From NCBI GenBank assembly GCA_963973915.1, contig CAXBBM010000004.1, forward strand, positions 190,600-254,599: a DNA stretch of 64,000 nt, given 5' to 3'. Shown here piece by piece: positions 33,380 through 43,285 of this stretch. The position numbers were made by a program, and so were the translations under genes. Positions within the stretch are counted from its first letter, which is position 1. Each line of letters opens with the position of its first letter. The notes under the pieces were generated by a model. It saw only the letters and a list, made by a program, of their open reading frames with translations, ran no database searches and was not told the origin of the DNA. The DNA comes from Polycyclovorans sp002706265. GTDB taxonomy: Bacteria; Pseudomonadota; Gammaproteobacteria; Nevskiales; Nevskiaceae.

Positions 33380-35050
33380 ATGCAGATTGAAGCGCTCCAG
33401 GCCGTGACCGATGACCGCATCTGGGCGCGTGGGCTGGCCTACTTTCGGGATGGGCGGGTCATTGCGCAGGATCGCGACAGCCAGCGCATCAATGCGCAGG
33501 TCGCGGGCTCGGAGCCGGACCCTTACGAGGTTTCGATCGTCATCGACAGCGACCCCGCCGATGACCGCAACTGGTCCTGCAACTGCCCGATGGGCGTTGA
33601 GGCCGAGCTGTGCAAGCACGTGGTGGCGGTGTGCCTCGCGGCGGCAAACGCACACATGCCGGTCCAGGGGACGGCGCGGGGCAAACGTCGGCCGGGCCGC
33701 AGCCGCAAGGCCGCCGATGACGCCGGCCCGGCGCCGCAGGGCCTTGGGACGTTTTTGCGCGACCAGTCCAGCGAGGCGCTGGCGCAGCGTCTGCTGGCCT
33801 TTGCCGATCAGCTCCCCGAGGTGGGCCGCGAGCTGAGGTTCTGGATGGCCACGGCGCAGGTCACCCCGGGCGCCGAACTGCGCAAGGCGGTCAGCGGCAT
33901 GCTGGGCAGTCCGCGCTGGCTGGACTGGCGCGCCAGCAATGTCTACGCCCTGAGGCTGGACACACTGCTGCGCTGGCTGGAAGGGCTGCGCGCCGAGCAA
34001 CCGGCCATCACCGCCGAGGCGTGCCATCACGCCTTGCTGCGGCTGTTCGTGATCTACGGGCGGTCGGATGATTCAGACGGCGCCATCGGCGATCGCATCT
34101 GCCTGCTTGCGCAGCTGCACGCGGATGCCCGTACGCACGGCGCTTCGTCGCCCGAGCAACTGGCCGCGGCCCTGCTCAAACTGCAACTCGCTGACCAGTG
34201 GGGGATGATCGCGCTGCCCGCCTATGTTCCCGCGCTGGGTGAGACCGGCATGGCGCACTACGGCAACCTGCTGGAGCAGCAGTGGGTGCGCGAGCAGGCG
34301 GGCACGCAGCCGGCGCAGGTCAGCGTGCGGCGCCTGCTGGAAGACTGGTACACGGGTTCGGGCCAGATCGACCGCTTGATCGAACTGCAATCGGCCAGCC
34401 TGTCGCGCGCCTCTGATTTTTTGCGGCTGATCGACACCTGCCGCCGCCATGACCGGGCGCGACAGGCGCTGCAATGGGCCGAACGCGCCGCCAAGGCGTT
34501 TCCCGACGATAACCGGGTGCTCGATGTGCTGGCGCCGCTGTTGCTGGAGGCGGGCTTTGCCGAGGAAGCGCTGCCGATCCGATGGCGGCAGTTCCAGCGC
34601 AGCGCCGGCGCCGACACCTACCTGGCGCTGCGCGCCGCCGCCGAAGACGCGTGGCCGCAATGGCGCACGCGCGCCCTGGCCTGGGCGCAGGAAGGCGAGC
34701 AAGGGGTGATTGGCCTGCGTGTGGAACTGCTCGTTGCAGAGCAGTCGTTGGGCGAGGCCCTGGCCTTGGCCCGCCAGCACAAATGCGAAGCGGGGGCGTT
34801 GATCACCCTGGCGAGGGCGATTGAGCGCGATCATCCCGAACAGGCAGCCGTCTTTTATCGGCGCGTCATCGAGGCCATTCTGCCGACGCGCACCGGCCGG
34901 TACGACGACGTCATCTCGCTGCTCAAGACGCTGCGCCGCGTGATGGGCGATGCGGCCGCACAGGCGTATGCATCGCAGCTGCGCGATCGCTTCCCGGCCA
35001 AACGACGGTTCACCGACGACCTGGCGCGCGCCGGGCTGATCCCGTCCTGA
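33380..35050 (+). CDS. SWIM zinc-finger protein
   Basis: This 556-residue cytosolic protein has a SWIM finger near the N-terminus: Cys67-x-Cys69-x8-Cys78-x-His80 in CNCPMGVEAELCKHVV. The remaining 450 residues are helical and TPR-like, with repeated Trp/Ala/Leu helices. SWIM domains bind DNA or proteins; the specific job is unknown. It follows the two kinases on the same strand, 115 bases from the second, and may belong to the same unit. Confidence 0.82.
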   Translation: MQIEALQAVTDDRIWARGLAYFRDGRVIAQDRDSQRINAQVAGSEPDPYEVSIVIDSDPADDRNWSCNCPMGVEAELCKHVVAVCLAAANAHMPVQGTARGKRRPGRSRKAADDAGPAPQGLGTFLRDQSSEALAQRLLAFADQLPEVGRELRFWMATAQVTPGAELRKAVSGMLGSPRWLDWRASNVYALRLDTLLRWLEGLRAEQPAITAEACHHALLRLFVIYGRSDDSDGAIGDRICLLAQLHADARTHGASSPEQLAAALLKLQLADQWGMIALPAYVPALGETGMAHYGNLLEQQWVREQAGTQPAQVSVRRLLEDWYTGSGQIDRLIELQSASLSRASDFLRLIDTCRRHDRARQALQWAERAAKAFPDDNRVLDVLAPLLLEAGFAEEALPIRWRQFQRSAGADTYLALRAAAEDAWPQWRTRALAWAQEGEQGVIGLRVELLVAEQSLGEALALARQHKCEAGALITLARAIERDHPEQAAVFYRRVIEAILPTRTGRYDDVISLLKTLRRVMGDAAAQAYASQLRDRFPAKRRFTDDLARAGLIPS

Positions 35051-35118
35051 GCGGCTTTCCGGCAAACATGGCCCGACCGCAACGGGCCACAATGCCGGCC
35101 TCACTGTCGGAGCGTTCC

Positions 35119-36489
35119 ATGGCCACCCGCAAGCTTGCCCCTGCCAAAGAAATCGTCGGCTGGGCGATGTTCGACTTTGCCAATCAGGCGTACACGCTGC
35201 TGATCGTCACGGTGATTTTCGGGGACCTGTTCACGCGCGTGATCGTGGGCGACGCGCCCGATTACCGGCTGGGCAACCTGCTGTGGAGTCTGGCGCTGGC
35301 GGCCAGCTATCTGCTGGTGGTGGTGGCGGCGCCGGTGGCGGGTGCGGTGATGGACTTTCAGCGCTCGCGCAAGCGCTTCTTATTCATGAGCTACGTGGCC
35401 ACGGTGGTGACCACGGCGCTGCTGTACTTCGCCACGCCGGGCCACTGGTGGCTGGGCATGGTGCTGATCATTGCCTCGAACTTTGCCTACGCCATTGGCG
35501 AGAGCTTTATCGCCAGTTTTCTGCCGGGGCTGGGGCCGGCAAAGTCGCTGGGCTGGATTTCGGGCTTCGGCTGGGGCGTGGGGTATGTCGGCGGCCTGGT
35601 GGCCACCGCCTTCGCGCTGGTGTTTCTGGGCGAGGTGTCGGCCGCAAACTTCGAGACCATCCGCTGGGTCGGGCCGTTCGCGGCGGTGTTTTTTCTGGTT
35701 GCGGCAATTCCCACGTTCGTGTTCGTCAAGGAACGCGGCCGCCGCCAGCAGTTGCCGCCGGGCGAGAGTCTGGTGCGCATGGGCTTTGCCCGCGTGCGCC
35801 AGACCCTGCGCGAAATGCGCCATTTTCAGGATCTGTCGATTTTGATGGTGTCGGTGTTTTTCACCATGGCGGGCATCAGCATCATCATCAGTTTCGCCTT
35901 CATCTATGGCGCGCAGGTGATCGGCTGGGACGAACCCGTGCGGGTGATGATGTTCGTCACCGTGCAGGTGACGGCCACCATCGGCGCCATTGCCTTCGGC
36001 TTCATCCAGAGCAGCGTGGGCGCCAAGCGCACCTACATGATGACGCTGCTGCTGTGGATGCTGGCGATTCTGGCCATCTGGCAGACGCCGGGGCTCACCG
36101 CGCTGGCGCACCGCGTGCTGGGCGTGGATTGGCAGGCGCAATACGTGTTTCTGTTCGCCGGCGTGCTGTCGGGCCTGAGCCTGGGCTCGGCACAGTCGGC
36201 GGGCCGGGCGCTGGTGGGCATTCTGTCGCCCCGTTCCAAGGCTTCGGAAATGTTCGGCTTCTGGGGGCTGGCCTCGAAGCTGGCCGCAGTGCTGGGGCTG
36301 GTGGGGCTGGGCTTGATCCAGGCGGCGTTGGGCCTGGCCAATGCCATCGTCTTTTGCCTGCTGCTGTTTGCGCTGGGGCTGGTGGCGGTGTGGCGACTCG
36401 ACGAGGCGCGCGGCACCCGCGTCGCCGCCCAATGGCGCGAGGGGCGGCCTGCGTCCCCCGAGGCGCCCGCACCGCCTGCCGTGGTCTGA
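35119..36489 (+). CDS. MFS transporter, Atg22/UMF1-like
   Basis: The 456-residue protein begins at the ATG at 35119 with GGAG eight bases upstream. It has about 12 membrane helices and the UMF1/Atg22-like features FDFANQAYTLLI in helix 1 and GESFIASFLPGL near 115-130. The substrate of bacterial members is unknown; the yeast homologue releases amino acids from the vacuole. It is a single gene between the SWIM gene and the SPFH gene, all on the plus strand. Confidence 0.87.
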   Translation: MATRKLAPAKEIVGWAMFDFANQAYTLLIVTVIFGDLFTRVIVGDAPDYRLGNLLWSLALAASYLLVVVAAPVAGAVMDFQRSRKRFLFMSYVATVVTTALLYFATPGHWWLGMVLIIASNFAYAIGESFIASFLPGLGPAKSLGWISGFGWGVGYVGGLVATAFALVFLGEVSAANFETIRWVGPFAAVFFLVAAIPTFVFVKERGRRQQLPPGESLVRMGFARVRQTLREMRHFQDLSILMVSVFFTMAGISIIISFAFIYGAQVIGWDEPVRVMMFVTVQVTATIGAIAFGFIQSSVGAKRTYMMTLLLWMLAILAIWQTPGLTALAHRVLGVDWQAQYVFLFAGVLSGLSLGSAQSAGRALVGILSPRSKASEMFGFWGLASKLAAVLGLVGLGLIQAALGLANAIVFCLLLFALGLVAVWRLDEARGTRVAAQWREGRPASPEAPAPPAVV

Positions 36490-36586
36490 GCCGAGCCCGG
36501 ACCAACGGCGCGCGCACGCGTGTCACACGCGCTGAGGCACACTCCACGCACGCGCCGCATCCGCGACGTCTTACAGGGGTCATGTC

Positions 36587-37537
36587 ATGGGCATGGGGTC
36601 GATTCTGGCGTTTGCGTTTCTGGCGTTTGCACTGGTCACGCTGTTCAAGGGCGTGGTCACCGTGTCGCAGAGCATGGAGTACACGATTGAGCGCTTCGGC
36701 AAGTACCGCGGCACCTTCGGGCCCGGACTGCACTGGCTGATTCCCTTCGTCGATCGCGTGGCACGACGCATCCCGATGATGGAGCAGGTGCTCGACGTAC
36801 CCACCCAGGAGGTCATCACCAAAGACAACGCCATGGTGGCGGTCGATGGCGTGGTGTTCTACCAGGTGCTGGACGCGGCCAAGGCGGCCTACGAGATTCA
36901 TAATCTTGAATACGCCATCGCCCAGCTGGCGCAGACCAACCTGCGCACCGTGATGGGCTCGATGGACCTCGACGAACTGCTCAGCCAGCGCGACGCCATC
37001 AATGCCCGCCTGCTGACCGTCATCGACGAGGCCACCACGCCCTGGGGCCTGAAGGTGACGCGCGTCGAGGTCAAGGACATTCGCCCGCCGCAGAATCTGG
37101 TCGATGCCATGGCGCGGCAGATGAAGGCCGAGCGCGAAAAGCGCGCCAACATTCTGGAAGCCGAGGGCTTCCGTGCGGCGGCCATCCTCAAGGCCGAAGG
37201 CGAACGCCAGGCGCAGATTCTGGCCGCCGAGGCCGAGAAGCAGGAGCAGATTCTGGAGGCCGAAGGCCGCAAGGAGGCCGCCTTCCGCGATGCCGAAGCG
37301 CGTGAGCGGCAGGCCGAGGCCGAAGCGCGGGCAACCACCATGGTCAGCGAGGCGATCGCCAAGGGCGACATTCAGGCGATCAACTATTTCATCGCCACCA
37401 AGTACGTCGAGGCGCTCACCACGATCGGCGCCGCCGAGAACAGCAAGCTGGTGCTGATGCCGCTGGAAGCCAGCAGCGTGATCGGCGCGATTGGCGGCAT
37501 CGCCGAGCTGGCCAAGTCGGTCAACAAACCGGCATGA
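36587..37537 (+). CDS. SPFH/band-7 membrane protein (stomatin-like)
   Basis: The 316-residue protein has one N-terminal membrane helix (5-25), an SPFH domain (25-190, with the conserved GPGLHWLIPF and YAIAQLAQTNLRTVMG segments), a long Glu/Ala/Lys coiled coil (180-250) and a C-terminal assembly segment. It matches the QmcA/paraslipin group. The NfeD partner starts four bases before its stop codon (ATGA overlap), the usual pairing for membrane-microdomain scaffolds. Confidence 0.93.
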   Translation: MGMGSILAFAFLAFALVTLFKGVVTVSQSMEYTIERFGKYRGTFGPGLHWLIPFVDRVARRIPMMEQVLDVPTQEVITKDNAMVAVDGVVFYQVLDAAKAAYEIHNLEYAIAQLAQTNLRTVMGSMDLDELLSQRDAINARLLTVIDEATTPWGLKVTRVEVKDIRPPQNLVDAMARQMKAEREKRANILEAEGFRAAAILKAEGERQAQILAAEAEKQEQILEAEGRKEAAFRDAEARERQAEAEARATTMVSEAIAKGDIQAINYFIATKYVEALTTIGAAENSKLVLMPLEASSVIGAIGGIAELAKSVNKPA

Positions 37538-37977
37538 GCGGGGCCTTCGACATCGCGTTCTGGCACTGGTGGGTGGCCGGACTGCTGCTGCTGGCACTGG
37601 AAGCCTTCGCCCCCGGCGCCGTGTTCCTGTGGATGGGCGTGGCAGCGCTGGTCACCGGCGGCGTGGTCGCCCTGCTGCCCGGCCTGGGCTGGCAATGGGC
37701 GGTGGCGCTGTTCAGCGTGCTGGCGATCGTCAGCTTCTTTGCCTACAAACGCTTGCGGCCCTTCGCCAGGGCCACCGACCAGCCCCACCTCAACCGCCGG
37801 GGCGGGTCGTACATCGGCCGCCGACTGACGCTGGAGGTCGCCATCGTCAACGGCATCTCGCGCGCGCGGCTGGACGACACGCAATGGCGCATCAGCGGCC
37901 CCGACCTGCCCGCCGGCAGCACGGTGGTCGTGACCGCGGTCGACGGCGCCACGCTGGTGGTCGCCGCGACGGACTGA
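37534..37977 (+). CDS. NfeD-like membrane protein
   Basis: The 147-residue protein has two or three N-terminal membrane helices (8-75) and a soluble OB-fold NfeD domain at 85-147 (GRRLTLEVAIVNGISRARLDDTQW). NfeD proteins partner SPFH proteins in membrane quality control. It overlaps the SPFH gene by four bases. After it lies a GC hairpin (TGCGGGCGCCCGCA at 37981) without a T-run. Confidence 0.9.
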   Translation: MSGAFDIAFWHWWVAGLLLLALEAFAPGAVFLWMGVAALVTGGVVALLPGLGWQWAVALFSVLAIVSFFAYKRLRPFARATDQPHLNRRGGSYIGRRLTLEVAIVNGISRARLDDTQWRISGPDLPAGSTVVVTAVDGATLVVAATD

Positions 37978-38273
37978 CCCTGCGGGCGCCCGCAGCGGGC
38001 CGGCAACCGCGCGCCGTCACCCCCCTGCGGTAGACAGGCCGCGGCCATCAGTCGATAATGTTGCAATGCAGCAATCATCCAAGCTTGTTCACCGCGCCGG
38101 GCCACCCTAGGGCGAGACGCCCTTCGCCATCCCCGCTGATGGTCTGACTGACCCGCGATTGCGGCGCTGCGTCTCGCGCTTGCCGATCCATCACACCGCA
38201 CCCTTCATCGCGCCCACGTGCCGTGCGCCTCCCGCATGACGCACCGTGCCTGCGTTCTTCAAACGGAGTTCTC

Positions 38274-39794
38274 TTGTCGATCCTGTCCCCGCAACTGATC
38301 AAGACCAACCTGCTCAGCGGCCTGACCGTGGCCCTGGCCATGGTGCCCGAGGCCATTGCCTTTGCCCTGGTGGCCCAGGTGTCGCCGCTGACCGGCCTTT
38401 ATGCCGCCTTCATCGTGGCGCTGATCACCTCGGCCTTTGGCGGCCGCCCCGGCATGATTTCGGGCGCGACCGGCGCGCTGGCGGTGGTGATGGTGGCGCT
38501 GGTGGTGCAGCACGGTGCCGAATATCTGTTTGCCGCCGTGGTGCTGATGGGCGCACTGCAATTGCTGTTCGCTGCGGCCAAGCTTGGCAAGTTCATCCGC
38601 ATGGTGCCGCACCCGGTGATGCTGGGCTTCGTCAACGGGCTGGCCATCGTGATCTTCATTGCCCAGTTCAGCCATTTCAAAGTCACCGGCGCCGATGGCA
38701 CCGCGCAATGGCTGGCCGGAATGCCGCTGTACCTGATGCTGGGGCTGATCGCCCTTACCGTGGCGATCATTTACCTGCTGCCCAAGCTCACCAAGGCGGT
38801 TCCGGCAACGCTGGTGGCGATCATGGTCGTGACGCTGATGGTGATCGGGCTTGAGATCGACACCCGCACCGTGGGCGATCTGGGCTCCATCGCCGGCGGC
38901 CTGCCGGTCTTCAGCGTGCCGAACGTGCCGTTCACGCTTGAAACCTTGAAGATCGTGTTCCCCTACGCGCTGATTCTGGCGTCGATCGGCCTGATCGAAT
39001 CGCTGCTCACGCTGAACCTGATCGACGACATGACCGACACCCGCGGTCGCCCCAACAAGGAATGCGCCGCACAGGGCGCGGCCAACGTGCTGACCGGCTT
39101 TTTTGGCGGCATGGGCGGCTGCGCCATGATCGGGCAGAGCATGATCAACGTCGGCAATGGCGCGCTGCACCGGCTGTCGGGCATTTCCACGGCACTGTTC
39201 CTGCTGTCGTTCATCCTGTTCGGGTCGAGCCTGATCGAGCAGATTCCGCTGGCGGCGCTGATCGGCGTGATGTTCGTGGTGGCCGAAAAGACCTTCGAGT
39301 GGGCCAGCTTCCGCCTGTTCGGCAAGGTGCCCGCCCTCGACATCTTCGTGGGCCTGCTGGTGGCCTTTGTCACGGTGATTGCCGACCTGGCCATTGCCGT
39401 GATCGTGGGGGTGATCGTTTCGGCGCTGGCCTTTGCCTGGAACCATGCCAAGAAGGTCAACGTGCGGCGGCAGACCACCGACGACGGCCGCACCCTGTAT
39501 GACGTGGAAGGCACGCTGTTCTTTGCCTCCATCCAGAACTTCAATGACCAGTTCTCACCGCGTGAGGACACCGCCGACGTGGAAATCGACTTTGGTGACG
39601 CACGCCTGTTCGATCACTCCGCCGTGGAGGCCGTGAACGCCCTGGCCGAGCGCTACCAGCGGCTGGGCAAACACCTGAAGCTGCGCCACCTGAGTGCCGA
39701 CTGCCTTGAGCTGCTCGACAAGGCGCGCGCCATGATCGTGGTGGATTACCGTGAAGACCCGCACTACCGGGTGGCCGACGACAAGCTGGCGTAA
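38274..39794 (+). CDS. SulP-family anion transporter with STAS domain
   Basis: This 506-residue SLC26/SulP transporter begins at a TTG at 38274, with GGAG six bases upstream; a GTG at 38223 is possible but has no ribosome site. It has about 12 membrane helices: GLTVALAMVPEAIAFALVAQVSPLTGLYAAF is the family signature, and it has IGQSMINVGNGALHRLSG. The C-terminal STAS domain (about 415-490) has DVEIDFGDARLFDHSAVEAV. The substrate, sulfate or bicarbonate, is not decided. It is preceded by 296 bases without a gene. Confidence 0.9.
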   Translation: MSILSPQLIKTNLLSGLTVALAMVPEAIAFALVAQVSPLTGLYAAFIVALITSAFGGRPGMISGATGALAVVMVALVVQHGAEYLFAAVVLMGALQLLFAAAKLGKFIRMVPHPVMLGFVNGLAIVIFIAQFSHFKVTGADGTAQWLAGMPLYLMLGLIALTVAIIYLLPKLTKAVPATLVAIMVVTLMVIGLEIDTRTVGDLGSIAGGLPVFSVPNVPFTLETLKIVFPYALILASIGLIESLLTLNLIDDMTDTRGRPNKECAAQGAANVLTGFFGGMGGCAMIGQSMINVGNGALHRLSGISTALFLLSFILFGSSLIEQIPLAALIGVMFVVAEKTFEWASFRLFGKVPALDIFVGLLVAFVTVIADLAIAVIVGVIVSALAFAWNHAKKVNVRRQTTDDGRTLYDVEGTLFFASIQNFNDQFSPREDTADVEIDFGDARLFDHSAVEAVNALAERYQRLGKHLKLRHLSADCLELLDKARAMIVVDYREDPHYRVADDKLA

Positions 39795-39849
39795 TGCCCG
39801 TCCGCAAAGGCGTCGCGCTTGATGATGACGGCGGCGGTTCGCCAGAGGC

Positions 39850-40929
39850 TCACTCGGCGGCAGCCAAGAACAGGCTCGCCTGCCGGCCCGGCGCTGCCTC
39901 GGCGGGGGCCAGCCGCCCCTCAAGCCCCACCCCCACCAGACGATAGCGGGTGTCGGCGGGCGGGCCGACGCGGGCCAGCAGCCCCAGCGCCAGCCGCCGC
40001 AGGTCGTCGGCGCAGGTGGGCGGGCTTGCCGGCGTGATGCTGCGCGTGAGGATGCGAAAGTCGGCCGTCTTGAGCTTGAGCACCACGGTGCGCCCGCGCC
40101 AGCCATGCGTCTCGGCGGCGGCCCAGGTTTTCTCAGCCATGCGCTGGATGTGCGGGGCCAATTGGTGCTGTGGCAGATCCTCGGCAAAGGTGTCTTCAGC
40201 CGAGATCGAGCGGCGCGGTCGGTCGGGGTTGACCGGGTGGTCGTCAATGCCGTGGGCCAGCGCTGACAGGCGCCGCCCCCAGCGGCCGAAGCGGGCATCC
40301 AGGGCGCCGGCGTCCAGACGGCGCAGCTCGGCCACGGTGCGCACGCCCAGAGCCGCAAGCCTGTCGTTCATCACCTTGCCGACGCCGGGCAGGCGCGCCA
40401 CCGGCAGCGGCAACAGGAAGGCGTCGATGTCTTTGGGTTTGACCACGCACAGGCCGTCGGGCTTGTTGACGTCGGAGGCGATCTTGGCCAGAAACTTGTT
40501 GGGCGCCACGCCTGCTGAGGCGGTGAGTTGCAGCTCGTCACGAATGCGCGCGCGAATGGCGACGGCCACGGCGGTGGCGCTGGGGAAGCGTCCCAGATGA
40601 TCGGTCACGTCCAGATAGGCTTCGTCCAGCGACAGCGGCTCGACGAGCGGCGTGTGTGCCCGAAAAATGGCGCGCACTTGCCGCGCCACGGCGCGATAGC
40701 GGGTGAAGTTGGGCGGCACGAACAACGCCTCGGGGCACAGCCGCTCGGCACGCACCGCCGGCATGGCCGAGCGGATGCCGAAGGTACGCGCCTCGTACGA
40801 GGCGGCGCAGACCACCGACCGCGCGCCTTTCCACGCCACCACCACCGGCCGCCCGCGCAGGGCAGGGTCGTCACGCTGCTCGACCGAGGCGTAGAAGGCG
40901 TCCATGTCGACGTGGATGATTTTGCGCAC
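39850..40929 (-). CDS. dinB: DNA polymerase IV
   Basis: This 359-residue Y-family polymerase does translesion synthesis. It has the catalytic carboxylates Asp8 and Asp10 in HVDMDAFYASVE and the SLDEAYLDVTD motif, then HhH fingers (LPGVGKVMNDRL) and a little-finger domain. The start MRKIIHVDMDAFYASVE is typical. No clear LexA box is visible upstream. The C-terminus is short of the beta-clamp pentapeptide; I see only QASLFLAAAE, which may be it. Confidence 0.95.
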   Translation of the reverse strand: MRKIIHVDMDAFYASVEQRDDPALRGRPVVVAWKGARSVVCAASYEARTFGIRSAMPAVRAERLCPEALFVPPNFTRYRAVARQVRAIFRAHTPLVEPLSLDEAYLDVTDHLGRFPSATAVAVAIRARIRDELQLTASAGVAPNKFLAKIASDVNKPDGLCVVKPKDIDAFLLPLPVARLPGVGKVMNDRLAALGVRTVAELRRLDAGALDARFGRWGRRLSALAHGIDDHPVNPDRPRRSISAEDTFAEDLPQHQLAPHIQRMAEKTWAAAETHGWRGRTVVLKLKTADFRILTRSITPASPPTCADDLRRLALGLLARVGPPADTRYRLVGVGLEGRLAPAEAAPGRQASLFLAAAE

Positions 40930-41097
40930 CCGGCAACGCTACCCGATCAGCCCGGCACCGGGCGCACCTGCCGGGTCACGGCAGACCCGTCCTTGCCCGG
41001 TTCGGCACCGTCACCACGCCCCGGACAGCCTTGGAAGCCGTAGCATGCCGCTGCCGTCGCGGCGGCGCCTCGCGACCTTTCACGATCAGGAGCTTTC

Positions 41098-42048
41098 GTG
41101 TCCGTCATCCTCTCCATCCAGAACCTGGGCAAGACCTACGCCTCGGGCTTCGAGGCCTTGAAGGACGTGAGCCTCGACATCCGGCGCGGTGAAATCTTCG
41201 CCCTGCTCGGCCCCAACGGGGCTGGCAAGACCACGCTGATCGGCATTGTCTGCGGCATCGTCAACGGCAGCGCCGGCCGGGTGTGCGTCGATGGCCACGA
41301 CATCGCCCGCGACTTTCGCGCCGCGCGCGCCAAGATCGGGCTGGTGCCGCAGGAGCTGTCGACCGACGCCTTCGAAACCGTATGGGCCACCACGCGGTTC
41401 TCGCGTGGCCTGTTCGGCAAGCCGCACAACGACGCGCACATTGAACGGGTGCTGCGCGAGCTGTCGCTGTGGGACAAGCGCGGCGACAAAATCATGACGC
41501 TGTCCGGGGGCATGAAGCGGCGCGTGATGATCGCCAAGGCATTGGCCCATGAACCCGAGATTCTGTTCCTCGACGAGCCCTCCGCCGGGGTCGATGTGGC
41601 GCTGCGCCGCGACATGTGGGCCATGGTGCGGCGCCTGCGCGACGCGGGCGTGACCATCATCCTCACCACGCACTACATTGAGGAGGCCGAGGAAATGGCC
41701 GACCGCATCGGCGTGATCCACGGCGGAAAACTGATCCTCGTCGAAGACACGGCCGTGCTGATGCAGAAGCTCGGCAAGAAGCAGCTGACCCTGCACTTGC
41801 AGCACCCGCTGGCGCAGTTGCCCGCGGGCCTGGCACGCGATGCCCTGCAAGACGCCCGGGACGGCACTCTGGTGCTGGCCGACGACGGCAACACCCTGAT
41901 CTACACCTACGACAGCCAGACCGAGCAGACCGGCATCGCGGCATTGCTGCGGCGGCTGGCGGAGCTGAACATCGACTTCAAGGGCCTGCGTTCCAGCGAA
42001 AGTTCGCTGGAGGATATTTTCGTCAATCTGCTGAAGGAGCACGCATGA
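41098..42048 (+). CDS. ABC-2 type exporter ATPase
   Basis: This 316-residue ATPase has Walker A GPNGAGKT (near 38-45), the Q-loop at LVPQE, signature LSGGMKRR, Walker B ILFLDEPSAGVD and the switch histidine in TTHYIEEAEE. The GTG start at 41098 has AGGAG eight bases upstream. The extra C-terminal domain is typical of the YadG-type group that pairs with an ABC-2 permease. It overlaps the permease by four bases. Confidence 0.93.
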   Translation: MSVILSIQNLGKTYASGFEALKDVSLDIRRGEIFALLGPNGAGKTTLIGIVCGIVNGSAGRVCVDGHDIARDFRAARAKIGLVPQELSTDAFETVWATTRFSRGLFGKPHNDAHIERVLRELSLWDKRGDKIMTLSGGMKRRVMIAKALAHEPEILFLDEPSAGVDVALRRDMWAMVRRLRDAGVTIILTTHYIEEAEEMADRIGVIHGGKLILVEDTAVLMQKLGKKQLTLHLQHPLAQLPAGLARDALQDARDGTLVLADDGNTLIYTYDSQTEQTGIAALLRRLAELNIDFKGLRSSESSLEDIFVNLLKEHA

Positions 42049-42878
42049 CCCGCGAGGCAGACGTACCCGGCAACCCGCGCAAGGCGGGCCGCGAACGGGC
42101 CGCCACGACCGGCGCCCTCAACCTGTACGCCATTCGCGCGATCTATCTCTTCGAGATGGCGCGCTGGTTCCGCACCTTCATGCAGAGCGCCGCTTCGCCG
42201 GTGATCTCCACCTCGCTGTACTTCGTCGTTTTCGGCGCGGCCATCGGCAGCCGCATGGGCGAGATCGATGGCGTGCCCTACGGCGCCTTCATCATTCCCG
42301 GCCTGGTGATGCTGACGCTGCTCACCCAGAGCATCTCCAATGCCTCGTTCGGCATCTACATGCCCAAGTGGTCGGGCACCATTTACGAAGTGTTGTCGGC
42401 GCCGGTGTCGGCCACCGAGGTGGTGATGGGCTACGCCGGCGCGGCCGCCACCAAGTCGGTGCTGCTGGGACTGATCATTCTCGCCACCGCGCGGCTGTTC
42501 GTGGCCTACGAGATTGCCCACCCGGTCTGGATGCTGGGCTTTCTGGTGCTGACGGCGATCACCTTCAGCCTGTTCGGTTTCATCATCGGCATCTGGGCCG
42601 ACAACTTCGAAAAGCTGCAGGTGATTCCGCTGATGATCGTCACGCCGCTGGCGTTTCTCGGCGGCAGTTTCTACTCGATCAACATGCTGCCGGCGTTCTG
42701 GCAGAAGGTCGCCCTGATCAACCCGGTGGTGTACCTGATCAGCGGCTTCCGCTGGAGCTTCTTCGGCGTTGCCGATGTCAGCGTGGGCCTCAGCCTGGCG
42801 ATGATTGGCCTGTTTCTGGCGATCTGCCTGGGCGTGATCGTGTGGATCTTCCGCACCGGCTACCGGATCAGACCCTGA
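42045..42878 (+). CDS. ABC-2 type exporter permease
   Basis: This 277-residue membrane protein of about six helices belongs to the ABC-2 (YadH/NodJ) group, with the motif YLISGFRWSFFGVADVS. It forms the exporter with the ATPase upstream (ATGA overlap). The substrate is unknown; such pairs export drugs, polysaccharides or lipids. An SMR pump follows 61 bases later, so the three could share a transcript. Confidence 0.92.
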   Translation: MTREADVPGNPRKAGRERAATTGALNLYAIRAIYLFEMARWFRTFMQSAASPVISTSLYFVVFGAAIGSRMGEIDGVPYGAFIIPGLVMLTLLTQSISNASFGIYMPKWSGTIYEVLSAPVSATEVVMGYAGAAATKSVLLGLIILATARLFVAYEIAHPVWMLGFLVLTAITFSLFGFIIGIWADNFEKLQVIPLMIVTPLAFLGGSFYSINMLPAFWQKVALINPVVYLISGFRWSFFGVADVSVGLSLAMIGLFLAICLGVIVWIFRTGYRIRP

Positions 42879-42939
42879 TGCCTGATCACTGCCGCTCGCA
42901 CCCCGAGGCGGTCGGCCCCTCGCACGCCGGCGGTGGGCC

Positions 42940-43272
42940 ATGAAGCCCTGGCTGTTCCTGTCGGTGGCCATCGTGGCCGAAGTCATTGCCACCTCCGGTC
43001 TGAAGGCCAGCGATGGCTTCACCCGCCTGTGGCCCTCGGTGCTGGTGGTGGTGGGCTACAGCATTGCCTTCTACTGCCTGAGCCTGGCGCTGCGCGCCAT
43101 TCCCGTGGGCATTGCCTATGCCATCTGGGCCGGCCTGGGCGTGGTGCTGATCACCGTTGCGGCGTGGCTGCTGTTCGGCCAGCGGCTGGATGCGGCGGCG
43201 CTGATCGGCATGAGCCTGATCGTGGCGGGCGTGGTGGTGATGAACGTGTTCTCGAAAACCGTCGCCCACTGA
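42940..43272 (+). CDS. emrE: Small multidrug resistance (SMR) efflux protein
   Basis: The 110-residue protein has four helices and the essential glutamate Glu14 in VAIVAEVIATSGLKAS, followed by PVGIAYAIWAGLGVVLI, both hallmarks of the SMR family. It exchanges protons for quaternary ammonium or related cations as a dual-topology dimer. The name emrE follows the closest family member; a sugE/guanidinium role cannot be excluded from sequence alone. Confidence 0.92.
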   Translation: MKPWLFLSVAIVAEVIATSGLKASDGFTRLWPSVLVVVGYSIAFYCLSLALRAIPVGIAYAIWAGLGVVLITVAAWLLFGQRLDAAALIGMSLIVAGVVVMNVFSKTVAH

Positions 43273-43285
43273 TCGGCCGACACGC

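Noticed and set aside
37981..37994. GC palindrome TGCGGGCGCCCGCA after nfeD, considered as a terminator
   Set aside because: It has no T-run on either strand and no loop of useful size.
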